From Muribaculaceae bacterium (GTDB lineage Bacteria; Bacteroidota; Bacteroidia; Bacteroidales; Muribaculaceae): a DNA stretch of 5,852 nucleotides. The notes under the pieces are model-generated. The model saw only the letters and a list, made by a program, of their open reading frames with translations. It made no database searches and was not told where the DNA came from. Below are positions 1 through 4,627 of the stretch, piece by piece (position 1 is the first letter of the stretch; every line of letters begins with the position of its first letter). The stretch covers positions 1 through 5,852 of the forward strand of contig VSPF01000165.1 of assembly GCA_009775195.1 (NCBI GenBank). Direction: 5' to 3'. A program made the translations under genes and the position numbers.

Positions 1-213
1 GGAGCCCTTTTCTCGTCGGAACACAATCAGACCTTTCGCACGGAAGGGTCGGTTGCCAAATTGGAAAGAGATCCGGAAAACAAACACCGTTTCATCTTGA
101 ATATTGACGGCGTGAGCGTCTTTCAGTGGTTCCGGGATATGGCTCGCAAACTCCTTGAGAAACTCGGTTTCAGACCCAAAGAGCCAACGCAATCCCACGG
201 CATTAGACGCTGA
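1..213 (+). CDS. C-terminal end of an unrecognised protein (5' end outside window)
   Basis: Frame 1 is open from the first base to a TGA at 211-213, giving 70 residues with no internal stop. The visible tail is hydrophilic. It contains a short patch reading RFILNIDGVSVFQWFRDMA, then a basic end (LLEKLGFRPKEPTQSHGIRR). Coding status is supported by the open frame, sensible codon use and a strong terminator 16 bases after the stop. I do not recognise the family. The basic C-terminus would be compatible with a DNA-handling protein such as a mobilisation relaxase, but that is only a guess. The gene is on the same strand as the sigma-factor cassette that follows and is separated from it by the terminator, so the two are probably transcribed independently. 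Confidence 0.6.
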   Translation, partial: GALFSSEHNQTFRTEGSVAKLERDPENKHRFILNIDGVSVFQWFRDMARKLLEKLGFRPKEPTQSHGIRR

Positions 214-229
214 CATTACCACAACAACT

Positions 230-282
230 ATAACGGCTATCTCTCCACAAGTACCTCAATAGGAGAGATAGCCGTTATTTTT
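230..282 (+). terminator. Intrinsic terminator after the partial gene
   Basis: There is a perfect 17-bp inverted repeat. The left arm at 230-246 begins ATAACGGC and the right arm at 262-278 ends GCCGTTAT. The loop is 15 nt and a run of five T at 278-282 follows. It begins 16 bases past the TGA of the upstream partial gene, the expected place for a Rho-independent terminator. It insulates the sigma-factor operon from upstream transcription. Confidence 0.88.
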
Positions 283-321
283 ATCATGCATTATAAGAGT
301 GTGTAGAACTTTGATTATTAC

Positions 322-329
322 TAACTTTG
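322..329 (+). promoter_or_regulatory. Candidate Bacteroidetes -7 element (TAACTTTG)
   Basis: TAACTTTG matches the Bacteroidetes primary sigma -7 consensus TAnnTTTG and lies between the terminator and the sigma-factor gene, so transcription would start near 335. No TTTG is present at the usual -33 distance. A TTTG at 310-313 is too close, because only 8 bases separate it from the -7 element. AACTTTG occurs twice, at 307-313 and 323-329, 16 bp apart. An unrecognised autoregulatory ECF promoter in the same stretch cannot be excluded. Confidence 0.4.
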
Positions 330-429
330 CAGAGAGAAACAAAAAAATCTAAAAAATTTATTCGCATATATGAAACTTTCGGGGCTAAATCTGCACCTAA
401 CGAGGCAAAACAAACAAATCAAACTCAAT

Positions 430-921
430 ATGACAGACCCACCAACAAACGAAAGGGACTTTGCCTCGCTCATTAAGCAGCACTCCCGAATCATCAATAA
501 GGTCAGCTATTTCTATGCTACCGACAAATTGCCGTTTGATGATCTTAGGCAAGAAATCTATGTCAACATTTGGCTGGGATTAAGGCAATTCCGGGGCGAC
601 AGCAAGATGTCAACATGGATTTATAGGGTAGCGGTAAACTCGGCACTTATGGCCTTGCGCTCATCTAAGCCAAAAATCGAAACCGTATCGCTTGATTTTG
701 GACTTCTTGAACTTTCTTCCGAAATTGACGATACACAAAGAGAGAATCTTCAAACGCTGCAATCTCTGATTAACAGACTTGAAGATATTGAGAAAGCAAT
801 CATACTCCTTTGGCTTGACGAATATTCGTATGATGAAATAGCTGATACTCTCGGACTTAAACGCAACACAGTTGCCGTAAAAATACACCGTATAAAAGAT
901 AAACTCTCAAAACAGATATAA
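430..921 (+). CDS. ECF-type RNA polymerase sigma-70 factor
   Basis: An extracytoplasmic-function sigma factor that would direct RNA polymerase to a small regulon. Numbering from ATG 430 (163 residues), region 2 spans about 10-77. It shows the core-binding and -10 recognition signature FDDLRQEIYVNIW...FRGDSKMSTWIYRVAVNSA. A linker at about 80-108 follows. Region 4 at about 111-163 has the helix-turn-helix YSYDEIADTLGLKRNTVAVKIHRIKDKL, which reads the -35. The frame is also open from ATG 370. I prefer 430 because the 20 extra residues (MKLSGLNLHLTRQNKQIKLN) look unconserved, and Bacteroidetes members of this family begin shortly before the F..LI.QH..IINKV motif. Neither start has a Shine-Dalgarno sequence; both have A-rich leaders. 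The stop is one base from the ATG of the membrane-protein gene, so the pair is co-transcribed and probably translationally coupled. The family is clear; the target genes are unknown. Confidence 0.93.
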   Translation: MTDPPTNERDFASLIKQHSRIINKVSYFYATDKLPFDDLRQEIYVNIWLGLRQFRGDSKMSTWIYRVAVNSALMALRSSKPKIETVSLDFGLLELSSEIDDTQRENLQTLQSLINRLEDIEKAIILLWLDEYSYDEIADTLGLKRNTVAVKIHRIKDKLSKQI

Positions 922-922
922 T

Positions 923-1474
923 ATGCAGCTCGACGAACTCAAAAAAAGTATGTCAACGCTTGAACAAGTGCTCGCAAAGACAAACTCCGATATAAAGATA
1001 AACGTGTCTGCTTCCGAAACCGCGCAGACCAAGATACTTAAAAAATTCCGCCAGGGATTCATCTCTTGCCTTATCCTCGCCATTGTGTTCGCTGCAATGG
1101 CACTCGGCAACCTCAACCCGTACTCGTTCCCCTCATACCTCAAAATATACCTTGTGGTATATATGACAATCGCCGCAACATGGTACATTTTTATGTATCT
1201 CAAACTCAAAAACATCAACATCGCGGCTCTTACACCAAGCAAATTATTCTCCAAGACAGCGAATATAAGATTGCTGATGATTTCCGGCGAAGTGATATTT
1301 GGCATGGGCTTAGTCATCTTGTTTACCCTGCTACTACCGAATGCATGGGAGTTCAACCGTACAGGCTTTTGGCTCACAATAGCAACCCTGATTATCGCAA
1401 TCATTTACGGCATAGTTCATATGTGGCCACAATACATAAAACTATTCCGCGACCTCAATTCTATCAAAGAATAA
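923..1474 (+). CDS. Four-helix membrane protein paired with the sigma factor, putative anti-sigma protein
   Basis: 183 residues. A charged, probably cytoplasmic N-terminus (1-44, opening MQLDELKKSMSTLEQ) is followed by four predicted membrane helices at about 46-61, 73-92, 117-138 and 149-168, and a short polar tail. Such proteins, starting with M-x-L-D-E-L-K-K-S, commonly follow ECF sigma genes in Bacteroidetes. The usual interpretation is that the N-terminal segment binds the sigma factor and the membrane part senses or anchors. That role is inference here: there is no zinc-binding anti-sigma motif, and this is not a FecR-type protein with a periplasmic domain. The gene starts one base after the sigma stop codon and ends 24 bases before a terminator, so the two genes form a complete bicistronic unit. 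The ATG is fixed by the adjoining stop codon. Confidence 0.85.
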   Translation: MQLDELKKSMSTLEQVLAKTNSDIKINVSASETAQTKILKKFRQGFISCLILAIVFAAMALGNLNPYSFPSYLKIYLVVYMTIAATWYIFMYLKLKNINIAALTPSKLFSKTANIRLLMISGEVIFGMGLVILFTLLLPNAWEFNRTGFWLTIATLIIAIIYGIVHMWPQYIKLFRDLNSIKE

Positions 1475-1498
1475 CAATATTTTTCAAACATTATCCAG

Positions 1499-1526
1499 AA
1501 GCCGCTCTTAATCCGGGCGGCTTTTT
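1499..1526 (+). terminator. Intrinsic terminator of the sigma/anti-sigma operon
   Basis: The inverted repeat AAGCCGC (1499-1505) / GCGGCTT (1517-1523) has an 11-nt loop and runs directly into a T tract (1522-1526). It lies 24 bases after the stop of the membrane-protein gene. Confidence 0.85.
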
Positions 1527-1681
1527 CTATTACCATACAACAAGAAAACAAAGGCAATTAAATATAACCAACACACCTTAAAAATCCATAAATCGCTTTA
1601 TTCTATTTCCTCTTATTATCGCAATAAGTACATTTTTAGTACGCTTTAATAATGATTATCTACTGATATACAGCATCATGG
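1527..1681. other. A/T-rich intergenic stretch, no gene seen
   Basis: About 155 bp between the sigma-operon terminator and the FISUMP-like fragment. I see no convincing promoter (no TAnnTTTG), no RNA gene and no coding frame in it. The only structure is weak: GTAC occurs twice around a T-rich core, with AAGTAC and GTACGCTT on its two sides, and ATAATGATTAT is a short inverted repeat. If the downstream domain is a remnant, the break with its missing 5' part lies in or near this stretch. Confidence 0.5.
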
Positions 1682-2167
1682 ATGTTATACATCGAAACAG
1701 CCTATGACCCGTGCCCGATTGGTTATCAGGTCGGTGGTAAGGATGTATTCTCTGCTTTTTCGACCGCTCCTAATACCGACGATGTCAATACGTGGATGGA
1801 CGTGCGCAAAGAGAATATATATAAGGAAAATCCTCATTATAATCTTTACGAATTCTACACCAACCGCAAGAAGTATAAGTCGATTATCTTTCCGCAGACG
1901 GGTTACAGGGACTGGAACGACAGGGCCGGTGTATTAAGGTTTGGCGAGACTGACGATGACGAGGCTGGTTGGAATGCCTCGGCCGGTTATAGTTGGAGCA
2001 ACGAGATTCAGACAGACCGTGCAACTGGTGAATTTAAATCAGATGCCGGTTACAACTTCGAGTTCTCCCGTAAGCATACCTTGCACGGACCTAATGGATA
2101 TGTCAGGACTCGAAATCCATTTTATGCCTGCGATGCATTTCCCATCCGGCCCGTGAAGCAGAAATAA
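1682..2167 (+). CDS. FISUMP-like C-terminal domain fragment, probable truncated surface protein
   Basis: 161 residues resembling a single FISUMP domain (Fibrobacter succinogenes major paralogous domain). In Bacteroidetes this domain typically sits at the C-terminus of large secreted or fimbrillin-like lipoproteins. The evidence is YDPCPIGYQV near the start, matching the usual DPCPxGYxV opening, then FPQTGYRDWNDRAGVLRFG in the middle, and an ending FPIRPVKQK like the typical FPVRPVKE. There is no signal peptide, lipobox or N-terminal region. The frame is closed by TGA at 1664-1666, only 15 bases before the ATG, and the domain motif starts about 8 residues in. There is no clear promoter. I therefore read it as the 3' remnant of a larger surface-protein gene whose 5' part was lost or displaced. 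A free-standing small gene is the less likely alternative. It converges on glmM across a shared hairpin. Confidence 0.7.
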   Translation: MLYIETAYDPCPIGYQVGGKDVFSAFSTAPNTDDVNTWMDVRKENIYKENPHYNLYEFYTNRKKYKSIIFPQTGYRDWNDRAGVLRFGETDDDEAGWNASAGYSWSNEIQTDRATGEFKSDAGYNFEFSRKHTLHGPNGYVRTRNPFYACDAFPIRPVKQK

Positions 2168-2183
2168 TATATTCGGATTTTAT

Positions 2184-2242
2184 AAAAGGCTGTCTCTACT
2201 GAAGTCATATTCATTACAACTTCAGTAGAGACAGCTCGTTTT
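2184..2242. terminator. Bidirectional terminator between convergent genes
   Basis: A perfect 17-bp inverted repeat: the left arm at 2189-2205 begins GCTGTCTC and the right arm at 2219-2235 ends GAGACAGC, with a 13-nt loop. TTTT at 2239-2242 on the + side and AAAA at 2184-2187 (TTTT on the - strand) allow it to act in both directions. It lies 21 bp past the stop of the FISUMP-like gene and about 30 bp past the stop of glmM. Confidence 0.85.
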
Positions 2243-2266
2243 GTTGGACTCTATGTAACAGAGGGC

Positions 2267-3652
2267 TTACATCATCGTCTTGGCAAAGTCGGCTACGGCG
2301 GTGGCCAGGGCGGTTGCCTGGTCGGCGTCGTGGGCCTCGGCGTAGATGCGCACAATCGGCTCGGTGTTCGACTTGCGCAGGTGTACCCAGCCGTCGGCAA
2401 AGTCGATTTTCACGCCGTCGATGTCGGTAATCTGCTCGTCGGCGTAGCGGGCCTTGACAGCGGCGAGGATGGCGTCGACGTCGGTGGTGGGCTCGAGCAC
2501 GAGCTTCATCTTCACAATCTCGTAGGCGGGGTAGGTGGCGCGGAGCTGGCTCACGGTCTTGCCCGATTTGGCAAGCAGGGTCAGGAAGAGGGCCACGCCG
2601 ACCAGGGCATCGCGGCCATAGTGCAGTTCGGGATATATGACGCCGCCGTTACCCTCGCCGCCGATTACGGCACCGGTCTCTTTCATCTTGGTGGTGACGT
2701 TTACCTCGCCCACGGCTGCAGCGTTGTATTGACCGCCACGGGCCGTGGTGACGTCGCGCAGGGCGCGGCTCGAGCTGAGGTTGCTCACGGTGTTGCCGGG
2801 AGTGTGCTGCAGCACGTAGTCGGCAACTGAAACGAGGGTGTATTCTTCGCCGAACATCTTGCCGTGCTCGTCGACAATGGCGAGGCGGTCAACGTCGGGG
2901 TCGACCACGAAGGCCACGTCGGCCACGCCGCCGGCCATCAGGTCGGCGATGCCGGTCAGGTTCTCGGGAATGGGTTCGGGTGTGTGGGCGAAGTCGCCGG
3001 TGGCCGTGCAGTTGAGTTCTATTACTTTTTCAACGCCGAGGGCCTTGAGGAGCTGGGGGATTACGATGCCGCCGACAGAGTTTACGGCGTCGACAGCCAC
3101 GGTGAAGTGTGCGGCGCGTATGGCCTCGGTGTCAACAAGCGGCAGGGCCAGTACGGCGTCGATGTGGCGGCGGTTATAGGTGGTGTTGACATATACCTTG
3201 CCGAGCTCGTCGACGGTTGCGAAATCGAAGCCGAGGTCTTCAGCCAGGCGTAGCACTTCTTTGCCTTCCTTGTCGCTGAGGAACTCGCCGTGCTCGTTGA
3301 GTAGCTTGAGGGCGTTCCACTGGCGCGGATTGTGCGAGGCGGTGAGGATGAGGCCGCCACAGGCGTTCTCCCACACTACTGCAAGCTCGGTGGTGGGGGT
3401 CGATGCCAGGTCGATGTCTACCACGTCGAAGCCCATGCCCATGAGCGTGCCGGTGACGAGGCGGTCGACCATCGCGCCCGACAGGCGCGCGTCGCGGCCC
3501 ACGACGATGGTGCGCGAGGTCTTGGTGGTATTTTGAGCTGTAAACTTGGCGAATGCCGCCGTGAATTTTACGATGTCGATAGGGCTGAGGCCGTCGCCTG
3601 CCGGGCCGCCGATAGTGCCGCGTATGCCCGATATTGATTTGATAAGACTCAT
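2267..3652 (-). CDS. glmM: Phosphoglucosamine mutase
   Basis: An alpha-D-phosphohexomutase that converts glucosamine-6-phosphate to glucosamine-1-phosphate. This is a cytoplasmic step towards UDP-GlcNAc for peptidoglycan and lipopolysaccharide. All four functional loops of the superfamily are visible. TASHNPRQWNALK holds the catalytic phosphoserine (Ser106). DPDVDR binds the metal (Asp251, Asp253, Asp255). GEGNGG (332-337) belongs to the sugar-binding loop. RKSNTEPIVRIYAE (from 426) is the C-terminal phosphate-binding loop. The length of 461 residues and the N-terminus (SLIKSISGIRGTIGG) fit Bacteroidetes GlmM. The WNALK variant replaces the DNGIK typical of proteobacterial GlmM, so a role as a phosphomannomutase or phosphoglucomutase cannot be ruled out from sequence alone. 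It is the last gene of the - strand cluster. The upstream spacer holds an octamer array and a palindromic element, and no consensus -7 was found there. Confidence 0.92.
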   Translation of the reverse strand: MSLIKSISGIRGTIGGPAGDGLSPIDIVKFTAAFAKFTAQNTTKTSRTIVVGRDARLSGAMVDRLVTGTLMGMGFDVVDIDLASTPTTELAVVWENACGGLILTASHNPRQWNALKLLNEHGEFLSDKEGKEVLRLAEDLGFDFATVDELGKVYVNTTYNRRHIDAVLALPLVDTEAIRAAHFTVAVDAVNSVGGIVIPQLLKALGVEKVIELNCTATGDFAHTPEPIPENLTGIADLMAGGVADVAFVVDPDVDRLAIVDEHGKMFGEEYTLVSVADYVLQHTPGNTVSNLSSSRALRDVTTARGGQYNAAAVGEVNVTTKMKETGAVIGGEGNGGVIYPELHYGRDALVGVALFLTLLAKSGKTVSQLRATYPAYEIVKMKLVLEPTTDVDAILAAVKARYADEQITDIDGVKIDFADGWVHLRKSNTEPIVRIYAEAHDADQATALATAVADFAKTMM

Positions 3653-3670
3653 AGGTGCGTTGAAATGTGG

Positions 3671-3702
3671 TTTATAAGTTTATGAGTTTATAAGTTTATG
3701 TG
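3671..3702. repeat. Four tandem A/T-rich octamers upstream of glmM
   Basis: Read on the + strand the units are TTTATAAG, TTTATGAG, TTTATAAG and TTTATGTG at 3671, 3679, 3687 and 3695. They also form a 16-bp duplication (3670-3685 and 3686-3701, identical except for the last base). The array starts 19 bp upstream of the glmM start codon, within the likely leader or promoter zone of that gene. Its function is unknown. Confidence 0.8.
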
Positions 3703-3719
3703 ATTATAATATATGGTGG

Positions 3720-3917
3720 GAAGTCCTCGGAGAGGACGTTTTTGTTGTTAGCCCCACGATTATTCGTGGGGTAGGATACGCATACAGTCGAATTGTCCTC
3801 GGAGAGGACGCAACGTATATACAAGGCGTCCTCTCCGAGGACTGGTATACTTCTTTTTCTACAAACCCCACGAATAATCGTGGGGTTAACCATGGCTGCG
3901 TCGTCTCCGACGACTTC
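3720..3917. repeat. Mirror-symmetric composite element of six short palindromes
   Basis: Two palindrome types alternate. Type A is GTCCTC-GGA-GAGGAC, found at 3723-3737 and 3795-3809. It appears inverted at 3828-3842 and as an inverted variant GTCGTC-TCC-GACGAC at 3900-3914. Type B is CCCCACGA-N4-TCGTGGGG, found at 3752-3771 and inverted at 3866-3885. The gaps between them are 14, 23, 18, 23 and 14 bases, an exact mirror. The dyad centre at 3818/3819 coincides with GTATATAC (3815-3822). The two inner A copies form a perfect 17-bp inverted repeat (3795-3811 / 3826-3842). GAA at 3720-3722 mirrors TTC at 3915-3917. The 23-base gaps are not recognisably complementary although their lengths match. 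The element starts one base after the stop codon of the lipoprotein gene. It may be a non-coding mobile or REP-like repeat, or an RNA structure in the 3' UTR/leader; the function is unknown. Confidence 0.85.
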
Positions 3918-3918
3918 T

Positions 3919-4482
3919 TTACTGCCTGCGTTCGTAGGTGAGGCGCCAGAGGTAGGGCTGCACGTTGGCGGTCTCGTCGACCATGCCCATTTGTGATTTG
4001 ATTACGATATTTACCTCGCAGTCGACCGGCAGGTAGTGGAGCGGCATCTGTATGCCCTGGCCCCACTGGTACGATGCCTGGATTTGGAAATTGTTGAAGC
4101 GGAACCATGCCGGGCTGAGCGTTATGTTGTTGCCCTCGCCCGACGGCAGCACGCCGTTGCTGTATAATGACAGCGGGTAGCGCGTGTAGCGGAAATAAAT
4201 CTGCTCGTCGCTTTCTACTTTGTTGCCCTTTGTGCCGGCGCGGAGCACCTGCATATACAGCATGCCGTCCTCGTCGAGGCGGTAATAGGGGGCGTCGGGA
4301 CCGACCTCGAAGACCGTGTCGGCCGGTATTGACAGCTCTACATAGTGGTCGGCGAGGTAGTTGTTGGTATACATGTCCTCTTCGTTGAGCAGTTGGGCGT
4401 ATGATTTGCCGTCGCTGCACGAGCTCATTGCCATTGTGGCCATGCCGAGTATGATGGCACCGATGAGGTGGTGTGGTTTCAT
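3919..4482 (-). CDS. DUF4827-like lipoprotein
   Basis: 187 residues. A signal peptide (MKPHHLIGAIILGMATMA) ends in a lipobox M-S-S-C with the lipidated Cys at residue 22. It is followed by SDGKSY, so the mature protein should be a membrane-anchored lipoprotein in the cell envelope. The mature part has a short helical stretch (KSYAQLLNEEDMYTNNYLADH), then a beta-rich body with YYRLDEDGMLYMQVLRAG and IYFRYTRYPLSLYSNG. This pattern resembles the Bacteroidetes DUF4827 family (FKBP-like fold, no established activity). I recognise it by motif memory, so the family call is moderate while the lipoprotein call is strong. It lies 144 bp downstream of nrnA and upstream of glmM on the same strand. No consensus -7 element is seen in that spacer, so read-through from nrnA is plausible. 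The stop codon is directly followed by the palindromic element. Confidence 0.8.
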   Translation of the reverse strand: MKPHHLIGAIILGMATMAMSSCSDGKSYAQLLNEEDMYTNNYLADHYVELSIPADTVFEVGPDAPYYRLDEDGMLYMQVLRAGTKGNKVESDEQIYFRYTRYPLSLYSNGVLPSGEGNNITLSPAWFRFNNFQIQASYQWGQGIQMPLHYLPVDCEVNIVIKSQMGMVDETANVQPYLWRLTYERRQ

Positions 4483-4498
4483 CTATTTATAATTTTGG

Positions 4499-4524
4499 AT
4501 GTTGTATTTTTTATGTTGTATTTT
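4499..4524. repeat. Short direct repeat upstream of the lipoprotein gene
   Basis: ATGTTGTATTTT occurs at 4499-4510 and 4513-4524, a 14-bp period. It is located 17-42 bp upstream of the lipoprotein start codon, in the A/T-rich leader. On the coding strand this is AAAATACAACAT twice. It could be a tandem operator or simple slippage. Confidence 0.5.
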
Positions 4525-4557
4525 CGCGGTAAATGCTTGGGGCATCAGAGGGCATTT

Positions 4558-4627
4558 CGTTAAACTTTAAACTTTAAACTTTAAACTTAAACCATAACCC
4601 TTAACCTCTAACCTCTAAACCCTAAAC
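4558..4627. repeat. Ten heptamers in strict 7-bp register between nrnA and the lipoprotein gene
   Basis: Read on the - strand from the last base of the nrnA stop codon, the units are GTTTAGG, GTTTAGA, GGTTAGA, GGTTAAG, GGTTATG, GTTTAAG, three copies of TTTAAAG, and TTTAACG. All ten are contiguous and in phase for 70 bp. The consensus drifts along the array from a G-rich telomere-like form (TTTAGGG) to an A/T-only form (TTTAAAG). The array contains no coding frame of note and takes up about half of the intergenic spacer. Confidence 0.85.

Noticed and set aside
310..313. TTTG as the -33 element for the sigma operon
   Set aside because: Only 8 bases separate it from the -7 match; the expected gap is about 19-21.
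1066..1581. 171-codon + strand frame overlapping the membrane-protein gene
   Set aside because: It runs across the terminator and spacer, has no domain or sensible start, and is the out-of-frame shadow of the four-helix protein.
1633..1660. Short inverted repeats (GTAC pair, ATAATGATTAT) as an attachment or insertion-sequence end
   Set aside because: They are very short and A/T-rich, there is no matching copy elsewhere in the window, and no recombinase or transposase is present.
2330..3637. Several + strand open frames opposite glmM
   Set aside because: They are antisense shadows caused by G/C-rich third positions, with Ala/Gly/Val/Arg-rich content and no recognisable motif; glmM has all its catalytic loops.
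3900..3914. Hairpin after the lipoprotein stop as an ordinary intrinsic terminator
   Set aside because: No T run follows on the - strand (the next bases are GCAGCC), and the hairpin is one of a family of like copies.
3720..3917. CRISPR array, because short palindromic repeats recur
   Set aside because: Copies occur in both orientations, two repeat types alternate, gap lengths differ (14, 23, 18) and are mirror-symmetric, and no cas gene is near.
3704..4420. Long open frame on the - strand overlapping the lipoprotein gene
   Set aside because: It is in another frame of a clear signal-peptide lipoprotein and reads as arginine/proline-rich low-complexity sequence typical of a G/C-rich shadow.
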